Source of the DNA: Dryocosmus kuriphilus
Taxonomy: Eukaryota; Arthropoda; Insecta; Hymenoptera; Cynipidae
Assembly: GCA_038277395.1 (NCBI GenBank)
Contig: CM076192.1
Location: 195,675,647 to 195,739,646, forward strand
Length of the DNA stretch: 64,000 nucleotides
Direction of reading: 5' to 3'
The notes below the pieces were generated by a model. That model was given only the letters and a program-made list of their open reading frames with translations. It was not told the origin of the DNA and did not search any database. Every line of letters begins with the position of its first letter. Positions within the stretch are counted from its first letter, which is position 1. Positions 22,291 to 32,686 of this stretch are shown one piece after another. Made by a program: the position numbers and the translations under genes.

Positions 22291-22505
22291 GCCTTGTCAA
22301 AGTCTAATTTTAAATGGGGCGAAATGGGGCAATTTATGTACAGGGGTGTGTCCGGATGCTCGGGCAGTACGTACCTGTTTACAAATAAATCTTCGACCAT
22401 CGAGCGCGGTTTGTAAACTAAATTCTGGTTTATACTAAGTCAGAATTTAATTTCAGAGTTGTTTTTGGAAAAATCAGTCGCAAAAATCTCAGGAATTTTC
22501 TCATC

Positions 22506-23098
22506 TTAATTAGCATTTACATCGGAAAAAACTGTACCAAACATTTTCAAGGTTCTTCTACGCAAAACAGCGGATATTTTCTTCGTCGAGTTTGGGCCCA
22601 CAAGGATTCTTAAATTCTCGTGAGTTACATGGCCAATCCAGATACTTACAGAACTTTCGACTAGAATCTTCGGTTTGCTGTTGCTTATTCCCTGTACTTT
22701 CATTTTTGTGTCGAAATAGTATCTAAAGTTGACTGTGATACGAGCATCTATTTGATGAAACTTACGGGACTTCCTGTGTCAAGAAGTGAGTCGAGTTGGA
22801 GACAGATTAGCTCGACAGAATTATCGAGTTTGTATTCGATGGTTCTAAAGTAGTTGCTGTCGCCCTCTCCATCGAGCTGTGTAATATTGCTGACATGTGG
22901 TGATTTCTTCTCAGGGTATTCCTTATGAGTGCGTCCTAGTTTGAAGCACCTAGAGCAGGCACCTTTTTCCTTCAGCAGCTGCGTGCACTCCCGAGCATAG
23001 TGATCTAATTTGCTGCAGTTATAGCAGCACACTGGTAACTTCTGAAGGTCTTTTGTAGAATTTGCTGTCTTCGGTTCAGAGTTCACATTGGACTTCAT
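22506..23098 (-). pseudogene. Gag zinc knuckles and protease (gypsy-2, copy 1)
   Basis: The frame 23098-22748 carries a first CCHC knuckle (CCYNCSKLDHYAREC), a second cysteine cluster (CSRCFKLGRTHKEYPEK, with the last Cys missing) and then the protease active site in LQLDSLLDTGSPVSFIK. The DTG triad is intact, but a stop follows at once and the protease body continues in another frame (22703-22506). Upstream it joins the Gag frame through an in-frame TGA at 23135-23137. Confidence 0.8.
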
Positions 23099-23134
23099 TG
23101 GTGTAGAGCCGTGTGAAGATTCAGATTTAGGAGG

Positions 23135-23911
23135 TCATTTCTTTTCGCACTTGAGTGTCACTTCCTCAGAAGCCTCCAGAAGATCTCTTATGTTCGGGAT
23201 GCCATTAATCAGATAGTCTAGGAGTTCATCTTCTGCGAATGTGATAGTGTTGGCTAGAATTAGCTTCTCGTGAAAAACGTGGCTGAAGGAATCGTTGTAA
23301 TTCAAACGTCTATCTTCGTAATTAATTCGAAGTGTCAACTTGTTTGTTTGGTGATCCAAGATTGAACCTAATTCCATAAATATGTCATCTACGGACATAG
23401 CGATGTATTCTGACTTTGATTGTAACCACTGTTGAGCTTTGCCCTTGAGTTTTGTGGCGTACAGCAGGCGGGCATACGCTTCATCTAGTTTATACGTTGT
23501 TTCTAGAAGCTTGAATTGATCTTTCCATTTCGTATAGCCGAAGCTCGTCCCATCGAAATCACTCAGAAAATCCTTTAACGAAGTGATGTTCATTTGACGT
23601 GAAGAGGTTTCTTCTTGATTTTGAATTCTAGAAGTTTGCCGAAGTAGCTCATTTTATCTTCGGGCTAGATCCAATTCTCGTTGTAGTAGACCACGTTCTC
23701 TCTGCGTTAGTTTCATTTCTCTTCTGCAGGAATTTTCGGCTGCCATTTTAGATACTTGCAGCCATTCTTTGCTTGGACCATTCTCGAAAAGTTGTGCTAT
23801 TATGTCTGATTTGTTTCCTGCCATTGACAGTTCATAATTTCTTGCCACCTTTTTCAAGATAGCAACTGAAAACGTGGTCGGGTCCATTCTCGTCCTGTTT
23901 GGAATCTTCAC
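23135..23911 (-). pseudogene. Gag with N-terminal SAP-like motif (gypsy-2, copy 1)
   Basis: The N-terminal part (23911-23657) contains VAILKKVARNYELSMAGNKS followed by DIIAQL, which fits the SAP helix-extended-helix pattern, and then an Arg/Glu-rich helix (LTQRERGLLQRELDLARR). One in-frame TAA at 23654-23656 separates it from the capsid-like part (23593-23135; SFGYTKWKDQFKLLETTYKL and LYATKLKGKAQQWL). Apart from that stop the frame is continuous with the zinc knuckles. Copy 2 has one extra T in the upstream T-run and a longer open N-terminus. Confidence 0.75.
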
Positions 23912-24754
23912 TGGTTTTTTTTTATAGGAAGTGGACTTTGAGGCGCTTTCAAGTTCTATTTCGGAATTTCAAATTATTAGAAGAATTTTACTAGTTTCTG
24001 AAGCTTTTAGTCCGGAATTTTAAATTATCAGAAGGATTTTACTCGGTTCTGAAGCTTTATTCCAGAATTTTAAATTATCAGATGGATTTTATTCGCGATT
24101 CGGAATGTTCTTAGGTTATAAATAATCTGAAAGACAGAAAGAAAGATGCCAGAAAGAAAGATGCCACTGAAGATTCAAGCAAACACAGAAGCAAGAATTC
24201 CCTGATTAGCATAAGTCACTCTAAGTTTGTTTCACGTCATTTTGTTCCTGATCTATCAGTCCTAGTGACCTAGACACACAAATATCAACAGACTCAAGTG
24301 ATTTAGGGTGCCTAGTTGCAAAGCGCCACCACGCGTTTTATTTCAAAACACTCTACGGTTTCTTCAGTTTAGGCTAGGGCCTTCAACGACAGATCACCGC
24401 TACACGCTGGTCCTCGGAAGCACAGAAGAGATTCAAAGCCACTGCTGCCAACCCCCATTTCAAATCCCGTGACATGGTTTGTGGATCCATCACTTTTACA
24501 GTGTGCACTTTTCACAGTTTACTTTTTCAGAAACACGGCACGCTGACAGAAATACTTTTAACATTCAGCAGAGACCTGACAGCCCAAAAGAACTTCTGCG
24601 AAGTAAAGCAACTAACAGCGTAGCATCGGGTCACGCTGCACACACACACGTTGATAATAATTGGCGGGTCTATCATTTATAGCGAGCAATTAGGAAGGTT
24701 TTTAGAACACACGGACACGTTTCGGCATTGAATTTTAATCACACTTCTGAAAAT

Positions 24755-24918
24755 TGTAGGGAGATAATGAAAGGGCTTCTTAACATAGAATACAGATGTT
24801 TATTAATTGTAACTTTTACGTGTTTGCGGTCCAGCGGTCGGAGACCAACTCTCTCCTCACGCTTCCTCCCTCTGGCTGCGTCCTCTGTAGCTTGTTTAAG
24901 AATTATTTTACCCTCACA
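24755..24918 (-). repeat. gypsy-2 5' LTR (copy 1)
   Basis: 164 bp from TGTAGGGAGAT to ACCCTCACA on the plus strand, matching 17267-17432 with scattered substitutions. The region between gag and this LTR (23912-24754) is the element leader, with no convincing ORF. Confidence 0.88.
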
Positions 24919-27356
24919 AACACTAGATTTTTTTAGCACCACTTTGTGAACAAAGGTTATACCATTTTGTTGACACTCACATTTATTCCGACTTACTCTC
25001 TTATCCACGATTCATATGATCTTCCGTGGTGTTTCAGTGGAAACAGTCACTTCATTATTAATAATTTTATCCTTTTTTAATAAATTAACGTCTTGTAATA
25101 AAGCTTTGGAGTATATCACATTTTCCTGTATTAGATGGCGCTAGATTTTTGTGAAAAGCGACAAGCTTTTCGCTTGCAAATCCAGCAACACTTTAGAAAT
25201 ATTATCAAAAAACTGTTGAATCCTGTATTTCTGCAATTATTTATTATTATATTCCAAAAGTGTAAGATGAAAAGTTTTTCTTATAAGTACATACAATTTT
25301 TCTAAGTGTAATGAAAAGTCCTTCAAGATAGAATATATAATGTAATTTTATTTACTGAATAAAGAACAATTTATTGAATAAACAAAAGATAGAAAACACG
25401 CTAGAATTGATTTTTTCATTTGACTGTGTACCAACAAGTACAGAAACGTAAAAGGTGTACCAGTTTGTAGCCTGCTGTATTTAACAATAAATGATAAGAA
25501 ATTAAGGCTTTTCAGCAAAGCTCGTGTAAAATATGAACATCCTTGATTTATTGAAACCTTTTTTTACTAACTTACCCTGAATATAGTGCATTTTCCATAA
25601 ACAAACGTAAGTCTACTGTAAAAACAGTTTCTACTAAGATTCAGGTGATTCCATTGCTACCACGTGACACTCGCATAAAAGACGGCGGTTTATTTTTAAA
25701 ATATTCAAATTTAACACCGTCGACTCATATCAATCTTATTTCTTATTATTCTAGGATAATTTTTATAAAGAACATCGTACGGTTTTTATCATTTGACATA
25801 TTAATGGAGAAAAATATGAACAAGTGTTTACAAACTGGTACGATTACCTTAGCTTTCAACGGAATGGTTAAATTTCTGAACCAAAATACCAGCTATTAAC
25901 AAAATAGTTCAATTTTCATGCAAGAAAGATAAATTTAAACAAAAAATAACTCATGATTTTGTTTAAAAAATACTCATTTGGGGCGAAAATTCCCTGACAT
26001 AACCTCAAATGGCTTAAACTTACAGGTACTATACGAAAGTACAATAGGGTCGTTGAAAAAACCTGTCAATAAAAAACCGCTATTTCTTTCATTCAGATTC
26101 ATCTTCTGTGCCAAGTGTGAGTAGAGGTAACTAAAACATTATTTAAAGTATGATATAAACTGCATTGTCTTTTATTAATAAGATACTCAGAAATCTAGGA
26201 CTCAAAATTTTGATCACGTTAACTGGGGGGCAACAATATCACTAAATTAATGAAAACCCATAAAAAAATATATTTTTGCTTGGGATTTTTTTTCTCTTCA
26301 AGTCGACTTTTACATTTTCCTTTAAGAGCTCACCATACGAGTATTTAGTTGAAAACTTTCAACAAAATAATTAAGTTTTCAACAAAAATAGTTCAATTCC
26401 TAAAAAGTTAGTTTTCAAGGGAATAGTTCAATTTCGGAACTAGCATACCAGCTTTTAACAAAATGGTCGAATTTTCACGCAAGAAAGAAGAATTTTTACA
26501 AAAAAAAATTATTTTCAGCGAATAAGTTGAATTGTCAGCAAATAAACATGGTTTTTTCAACCAAGAATAAATTTTTTAACAAAAATATTGAAATTTATAC
26601 CATGACAGATTAGTTTTAAAATAAAACTGGTACAGTTGATTTTTGGAAAAATAAAAATAACTTTTTAAACAAAAACTGTAGAATCATCAAACCAAACAAA
26701 GAGATTTTCAACATAAAAGTCAAACTTACACCTCATAGAATTAAGTAGCAAAAAAGTTTTAATAAAAGTGAATTTTTACCTAACTTCCCGAATTTCAAAG
26801 AAAACACTTTTGAATTTCAACTAAGAAGGTTAATTCTTACCCAAAAAAGTGAAGTCTAAAACAAAATCATAACAGTTGCCTCACGAAATCAAGGATATTA
26901 TTTTTTTCGGATAAAAATAGTTGAATTATCAATAAGAAAAGGAAGTTTCATTAAAGGAAAATACATTTTCGATCACATATGGGTTAATTTTCCACGAAAC
27001 TGTCGAATTTTCAACAAAGAAATGACTTTGCAATCAGTTAGCTGTTCTATTCTTGTTTTAACACGGTGAGTAGTATAGCAGTGTATGTTCTGCCCCACCA
27101 TGACAAGCTTCGCGCTGCCGCCGTCAGGTGGCGCTACCACTTCCTCAGTGGTAAATTCCCGTGCTAGTATCGACAGTTGGTATTACCCTCAGGCGGTAAG
27201 GTAGGGTTTCTGGATGCATTAGAAACATGGCAGTTTATTACCATTAGTCGGGTAAGGTAGGGTTCTGAGGCTGTGATGAAAGATGCTGAAGTTGCTGTCA
27301 GAAGTACACCACGGTAAGCTCATTTTTGATGACGACAGGTGGCGCTACTGTATACA
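24919..27356. other. AT-rich spacer between gypsy-2 and the Polinton
   Basis: No gene is supported. From about 25880 to 27020 the sequence is another field of TTTTCAACAAAATAGTTCAA-type motifs like those at 11860-17260. At 27090-27350 a less AT-rich block has CAGGTGGCGCTAC twice (27125 and 27339) and GGTAAGGTAGGGTT twice, perhaps a small repetitive element. The Polinton terminal repeat starts directly afterwards. The whole spacer recurs at 43374-45814. Confidence 0.6.
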
Positions 27357-28155
27357 AGTTTCCAAATATCGAAGAGAGACGTAAAAAAAGGGATTAGGAC
27401 ATGTGGGAAGTTACTCAGACTGATCTAAATCGTAGACTAAAAAAAAATTGTTCACATTCCAAGATTTTTTTGCTGATTTTCAAATTTTTGCAGATATCTC
27501 GAAAACTGTATGTGATACGCAAAAACGGACAAAGTTTTGGAGTTTATAAAAAAGGGGACCTCCTCAGACTGATCTAAATGATAGCCTTAAAAAAATTTCA
27601 AAATTCCAAGATTTTTGCTTTTGTTGGATTTTTAAAAGGGGGAGGTATCTCGAAAACGGTAAGAGCTACGCAAAAACGGACAAAATTTTCATTCCATGAG
27701 AACGCTTTCTCAAGCCAATCTATCTGGTGAGCTAAAAATTTTTTCAAAATTCCAAAATTTTTGCAATTTCAAAATTGTTCGTATCTCGAAAACCGTAAGA
27801 GATATGACAAAAGGGATTAGCACAAGTGTGAAGTTTTTTGCACTGATATGAATGGTAGCCTTAAAAAAATTTCGATTTCCAAGCTTTTTTTCTGATTTTT
27901 TGCATTCTTCAAAATTTCCAGATATCTCGAAAACGATAAGCGATATGGAAAAAGGGATTAGGAGAAGGGGAAAATTTCTCGGGCTGATCTAAATTATGGG
28001 TTAAAAAATATTTCAAAGTTCCAAGATCTTTGTTTTGTTTTTCTGCATTATTCATTATTCACGTTAGAATGTGCTAGAATCGACACGCTTCGACAAGGTT
28101 CGACAAGTTCCGCCAGATGATGCAATGATTTTTCGCGCCAGAATGTTCTAGAAAT
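27357..28155 (+). repeat. Polinton left terminal inverted repeat (copy 1)
   Basis: Begins AGTTTCCAAATATCGAAGAGA and is the diverged inverse of 58520-59343. Inside are about five direct subrepeats of roughly 110-150 bp, each with TATCTCGAAAAC(N)GTAAG-type text, GGGATTAG or GGGGACC, a GATCTAAAT(N)ATAG segment and TTCCAAGATTTTT. The inner end holds TCGACAAGTT repeats, GATGCAATGA and a perfect heat-shock element (28141-28153). Confidence 0.85.
28141..28153. promoter_or_regulatory. Heat-shock element consensus in left TIR (copy 1)
   Basis: GAATGTTCTAGAA fits GAAnnTTCnnGAA exactly, the three-unit HSF binding consensus. It is preceded by GATGCAATGATTTTTCGCGCCA, a context that recurs at the second site (29091) and, inverted, in the right TIR. 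Confidence 0.6.
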
Positions 28156-28566
28156 GCAGTCAAGGTTATGTAATTGAATTTACATCTCTCTCCTACGCAT
28201 ACAGTAGGTGAAGTATTATGGTGATTCCCGAGAACTCGACAAGTTTCAACAAGCATCGACAAGTTTCAATATGCAATTTCTCGACATGAAGGTAAAAAGT
28301 TAATAAAATACTTACCTGTAAGATTTCTATTTATCGTAGTGTGTGAAATCCATAGCTGTTGTTTTTGTTTGAAGAAACAAAGCGGAAAATGTACAACTTA
28401 TCCATAAATTTAAACTAAGTAAATTAAGGTAATGCAAAGCGGAAAAAAAGTCAGACTCACTTTTCTTATCTATAAACTAAAATTAAGTAATAAGTGCAGA
28501 CAGGCAGTTTATCTGTGAATGTTATAATTTATTATTCACACCAAGCTTCCTCAATACAAATCTCTT

Positions 28567-28883
28567 TCATTCAACATAATCAAATTCAAAAAAATTGTAT
28601 TTTCCACCAAAGTAAAAGAAAGATAGTTTTTTAGCCTGGACCGCTACTTCCATCTTCTCGAACGTATCCATATAGGGGGGATCCTCAAAAATCTTATCTA
28701 TTCGGCTCGGCAAGTAGACTGTGATCTCATTATCCAACTCGGCCACGAATTTTGACCCATATTTCGTTTGAAGTTTGATGATTTTTGTAACAGCATACTT
28801 CTTCTTCTTATCAGGTCAGATAATGATTTCACTGGTAAGAACCCTTCCAAATGGCCAACTTTGTAAATAGCACTGAGATCCAT
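28567..28883 (-). pseudogene. Small Polinton protein, frameshifted (copy 1)
   Basis: An ATG at 28883 follows a leader with TATA box (28968-28975) and initiator (about 28944). The first frame reads MDLSAIYKVGHLEGFLPVKS and continues to 28698; near 28815, in an AAGAAGAAGAAG run, the better coding frame shifts and continues to TGA at 28567-28569, with KIIKLQTKYGSKFVAEL and VYLPSRI. The full product would be about 105 residues. The TKYG...V.L...LP.R layout is reminiscent of small, possibly OB-fold, proteins I associate with invertebrate Polintons, but this is weak. The same break is present in copy 2. Function unknown. Confidence 0.5.
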
Positions 28884-28943
28884 CTTCTTCTCTGACTAAT
28901 TAATTATGAGTAAACGTCACACTCTGTGTGTTCAATGACAGAC

Positions 28944-29103
28944 TGAAGCCTCTGCAACTCGTTGCTGCTTTTATAGACTAGTGCTCCCACTCTACCTACA
29001 TTGAGATTGTTCTAGAAGCTCGACGAGTTTCGACAAGTTTTGACAAGTTACGCAAAATAACGCAATATGATGCAAATATTTCTCACGCCAGAATGTTCTA
29101 GAA
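28944..29103 (-). promoter_or_regulatory. HSE-TATA-initiator promoter of the small protein gene (copy 1)
   Basis: On the minus strand: perfect HSE GAATGTTCTAGAA (29091-29103), a partial HSE TTCTAGAAGCTC (around 29010-29017), TATAAAAG (28975-28968), and TTCAGTC with A at 28944, about 31 nt downstream, matching the arthropod initiator TCAGTY. The gene's ATG lies 61 nt further on. TCGACAAGTT repeats lie between the HSEs. Confidence 0.6.
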
Positions 29104-29385
29104 AGTTAGATTTTTTGCGTCAAAGTGTTCTAAAGTGTTAATAAAAATTACTTAAGTCTAAATCGCAGTAGAGTGTGAAATCAATCGTTCTTGTTGTTTG
29201 AAGGAACGAAGCGGAAAAAGTATAACTTATCCATAAATTAAGAAAACTAAGTTGATAGGATCAAAATAAAGTTAAAGCATCTTTACATATAAACTTTTTT
29301 TTTCTCTTTATACAAAAAAAACAATAAGCTAAGAATACCACGCAGAATCTTAACCTATTTACACACAGGAGAACAAAACGCTTTT

Positions 29386-30020
29386 TCAAGAGTACATAAG
29401 TTCACAGCCAGTAAGCGATACAATGTTTGGAGTATCAAGATCATCATCAGGACCTTTCATCTCATCACCTTTCACACAGTCATCAACATCATCATCATTC
29501 TCATCATCATCGATTTTACTTGGAATGTAATGTCTAATAGTAGGCTTATCACGAGTAGTCAAGAACCAGTTCCTGAGAGCAAGATCATTCCGAACTGCAC
29601 AATTTTCATACCAGCACTGCGTATGGTGAGTGCATCTCGTGCAAACTGTAGGGTTCAATTTGTGGAGTGAAGGAAAACCCAAATCTTCGAGATTATACAC
29701 ATTTTTCAGAAACTGCTCCATCCACCTCTTCTTTTCCAATCCTTTAACGTAGGCTGCACTGACACCACGCAGTCTTTCTCGAATTATGTGCCTCACTTCT
29801 TCGTAGGGTATGTCATCAGCTCTCCATTCGAGATCATGATAATTGCGCGTCAGCCACAAATTTTCACTCTTGTAGCGGGCTGGCAACACATGTAGCAAGG
29901 AGGCTCAAATAGATAAACCACAGATTAGGAGTCTTCCCGGAGAGAAACTATAGCCAACTCCTTGAAGACAAACTGCTTAATGGGCTTCTTGAAGCCTTTT
30001 ACGTCCACTATGAACTCCAT
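29386..30020 (-). pseudogene. Uncharacterised Polinton protein with acidic tail (copy 1)
   Basis: An ATG at 30020 opens MEFIVDVKGFKKPIKQFVFK; that frame stops at TAA near 29927. Coding resumes in a second frame from 29898 (170 residues) and ends at TAG. The second part contains LPARYKSENLWLTRNYHDLE, a Cys/His cluster (CTRCTHHTQCWYENCAVRND) that could bind metal, and an Asp/Glu-rich tail. I recognise no enzymatic domain. The promoter has TATAAAAG at 30063-30056 and TTCAGTT about 30 nt downstream, without an HSE. It is the last structural-side gene before the small protein gene. Confidence 0.6.
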
Positions 30021-30122
30021 TTCAAAGAAAACTGAATTCTGCTTATTGAAACAGCTCTTTTATAACTTTCTCTCCACCTCTGCTGACATTAACCCCACCG
30101 CTGCTGACAATACCCCCACCAC

Positions 30123-31552
30123 TTAAACAAGCTTTTTTACGCTGTCACTCAGAGGTTGATATTGAATAAGATGATCGTGTATGATGAGGTAGTAGGCTGA
30201 AGTTTCAGCGGGAAAATTGTCTTCAGATTCAGATTCCAGACTAACGTCCACAGAGGTCTGTTTGAGAAACTCATTTTGTTTTGAGCAATCGATAACAACC
30301 AGAGGAGCGTGTTCTCTGAAATCGTTTTTCTTCAACATTGGTTCAGACTCTTTGCTATAATATGCTGCCTGAAAAGTTTGCATACATTTCGTACAGTAGT
30401 TCAAACTGATTGTGATTAATGTTCAGGTTCAGATTGCCGTACGGATAGTATCGTGAATTGAGAAACACCTTGACATTGCTTAAATTGCAATGGTCGAAAC
30501 GATTAGCATATCTTGCTCGCCTATCCTTTCGGCCTGTCTGAAATCCCAGGATAGCGTAACGTGCTTTCTCCAATTAATTTGACGTTTTCACAGTGCATAT
30601 GTGCCTTGAGGTGGCGGAGAGCAGGGGGTATTCATACAATTCCCATGAGCGAAAATTCATAGTGCTCAGAGAGTCCTTTTCAATAAAATTTGGCAACTGT
30701 ATCTTCTGCTGATCTGAAGCCATTACACACAGTATCATCCACTCTACTTTCTGAATCGAGATACTAAATTGTTCTTCGCTTCCAGGATCTTGGCGTTGTT
30801 GAACAATGGCATTCAAGTCACTGCGTGATCTTGTCAGGATAAGTTCATGCTTTGAATTTACAACGTCTTTTTAATAGTCTTCATTGAATCCTGGGAACAT
30901 ACTGAGCGGTAAAGTGGCATCAATGTATCCCTCCTCATTGATAAGACGTCCTGTTCCTACGGGGATGCCAATCCACCCTGCATTCTCCATAAGATGACTT
31001 TGTCCTGGAGTGAGAGAGACGTAGCCTTTGATGGTGCTCGTGAGATCGACATTTTTGCAATGATCAATCTCAATAACATTGAAATTATAGCGAGCTTTAT
31101 AAATAGAACGGAGACTGCATATTTCACTAAGTTTGTCTCAGTAACATTTCTGGCTACATCGTCATCTCTAGTCAGTCTTCCGTACACGTGCAGTGAACTC
31201 TTACTGGGTAGTATACATAAATACTGTTTCTGAACAGTGATTCGAATTTCATCAGTGTTGTTGAATGACGATGAGGCATGAGGTTGATGTGCATGAATCT
31301 CAAAGTGGGATATGGACTCGCCAAATGCCACTGGTGCTTGAATGATTAATATTTCTTCCATTTTTTTTTCTCTGTTGCAACAGCTGGAGACGATAAATAG
31401 CTTCAATTTCTTTCTTTGACCTTGAGGCCTAGTTTCTTCAGAAGGATCGCGTTCTGAGGTGTTAGTGCTTTGCGTGCTGACTGAGACCTGACCTGTGTCT
31501 GGCACCTTGTCTAGCTTATATGGACTCCTCTGCGATTGTACACAATGCCCAT
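30123..31552 (-). pseudogene. Major capsid protein, double jelly-roll type (copy 1)
   Basis: The gene runs from ATG 31552 (MGIVYNRRGV) to a stop at 30123, about 475 codons. Recognisable segments: ISHFEIHAHQPHASSSFNN and SSLHVYGRL near the N-terminus, FRSWELYEYPLL in the middle, and LGFQTGRKDRR, FDHCNLSNVK, YYPYGNLNLN and LIIHDH in the second jelly roll. Lesions: a frameshift soon after the start, breaks between 30957 and 30816, an in-frame TAA at about 30574-30576, and a copy-1-specific extra A near 30368 that splits 30123-30404 from 30573. A TATAAAAA box lies at 31594-31587. It would form the icosahedral shell. Confidence 0.8.
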
Positions 31553-31614
31553 TATTATTACAATGATGATTTGACGTGTGAGCGTATTTTTATAATCTCT
31601 CCTCGAAAATTCAC

Positions 31615-32316
31615 CTAGTCTCCGCCTTGATCAACAGTGCGGAGCTGAATTTGATGTATTCTCTTCAAGGCGATTGGCAGATAAATGACGTGCAACGGAA
31701 CTTCCACAATCTTATATCCTGGTGGAACAACAGGAAAGAATTCGTGAATCGAGTGCACTTTGCGCTCGTTGATGTAGGCTCCTGTTGTGACAATACACTC
31801 AACTCGTAGTGCGTTCACTTTAAGAGTGGCTACAGGTAGATAAGAAGTATGAGTCTTATTGGCCTCAGGAACACGAGGTGCGAAACCGAACAATCGTCCA
31901 ATCGAATCCACTGGGCGAAAGTCCACTTCATGATCACACTTTTTCTCGCTGAGCAGTGTGTTACTATTTGGATTGATGTTTATTGTAATGCCGTCACTCG
32001 CTAGAAACTTCTGAACATATCTCTCAATGTCTTCAATCTCATAGCTGCCAGTGGGTATGACAACTTTCCTTTGACCGACCTTGATTGTATTCTTTCCAGC
32101 GTCAACGTTAGGAATCGCATTGAATGTGAGCAATTCGACATGACCAAGAGCGTATTTCTTGTGTGGAGAGAGTTCTACCTGTGGGAAATACTCTGCCTCG
32201 AGTACAGAAGAGTTTCCCGTAATGTTGAGGGTAAATGATTCGTTCATGATGGTGTTCTTCTCTCTACTGTCTCTAATCAGCACATCACACTCTCTCATAT
32301 AGACAGTATTTGTCAC
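31615..32316 (-). CDS. Penton-like minor capsid protein, single jelly-roll (copy 1)
   Basis: A 233-residue frame, apparently intact. Recognisable segments are ITGNSSVLEAEYFPQVELS, GSYEIEDIERYVQKFL, RLFGFAPRV and, near the C-terminus, IHEFFPVVPPGYKIVEVP and HVIYLPIALKRIHQIQLRTV. This corresponds to the single jelly-roll minor capsid (penton) protein of Polintons, which would occupy the fivefold vertices. Its annotated start overlaps the end of the protease gene (32285-32316); an internal ATG (MREC) near 32298 is an alternative start. It lies just upstream of the capsid promoter. Confidence 0.75.
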   Translation of the reverse strand: MTNTVYMRECDVLIRDSREKNTIMNESFTLNITGNSSVLEAEYFPQVELSPHKKYALGHVELLTFNAIPNVDAGKNTIKVGQRKVVIPTGSYEIEDIERYVQKFLASDGITININPNSNTLLSEKKCDHEVDFRPVDSIGRLFGFAPRVPEANKTHTSYLPVATLKVNALRVECIVTTGAYINERKVHSIHEFFPVVPPGYKIVEVPLHVIYLPIALKRIHQIQLRTVDQGGD

Positions 32317-32686
32317 TTACATACAGCTGTTTACACAGAAACTTTAAACACAAGTTTCCAGACTCAGCACTGTCATAGTTCTGATATCTATCATGATTGT
32401 ACTCTATTACGCTACCAGCACCGAGGTAATCGACAAGATCTGATGGTGGACGAAGATTACCGAAACTATCAAAGTATAGAACATTATTACCGATCTTTCT
32501 GTGTGCTACCCAGTGGGTACCAGGGCCGTGACTGTCGTCAAGATTTACAATAGCTGACTCAGTTTGACGGGGACCACGCACTGGTAGCTCGTTACGCATA
32601 AACACTCCACGAAAATGTGGAATTATTACAGCTTTAGCATATTTCAGCAGATCGGCATCAGTAAGTGCAAGATGAGGTAGCTTCAC
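32285..32686 (-). pseudogene. Adenovirus-type maturation protease, nucleophile changed (copy 1)
   Basis: About 133 residues match the Polinton cysteine protease: IPHFRGVFMRNELP, the His motif GTHWVAHRK, LYFDSFG with the acidic residue, and the C-terminal SAESGNLCLKFL. At the position of the catalytic cysteine (two residues before Asn-Leu-Cys) there is Ser, encoded TCT. The enzyme is therefore probably inactive, or at best altered. It would cleave capsid precursors. No ATG precedes the conserved core in this frame; the frame stays open into the end of the minor capsid gene, so the true start is unclear. Confidence 0.75.

Larger units (their letters stand above)
17267..24918 (-). mobile_element. 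gypsy-2: Ty3/gypsy LTR retrotransposon, minus strand, interrupted
   Basis: Matching LTRs lie at 17267-17432 and 24755-24918. Reading leftward the order is 5' LTR, Gag, protease, then (after a 1.7-1.8 kb insertion) RT-RNase H, integrase and 3' LTR. A hAT-type MITE splits the pol gene. LTRs differ at many positions, and gag and pol carry stops and frameshifts, so the insertion is old. The right 3.7 kb of this element (from 21248) is part of the large tandem duplication and is seen again up to 43373. Confidence 0.88.

Noticed and set aside
22004..22307. Overlapping small plus-strand frames inside the gypsy-2 insertion (repeated at 40457-40760)
   Set aside because: Short, no motif, duplicated only because of the large tandem repeat, and partly formed by the inverted repeat.
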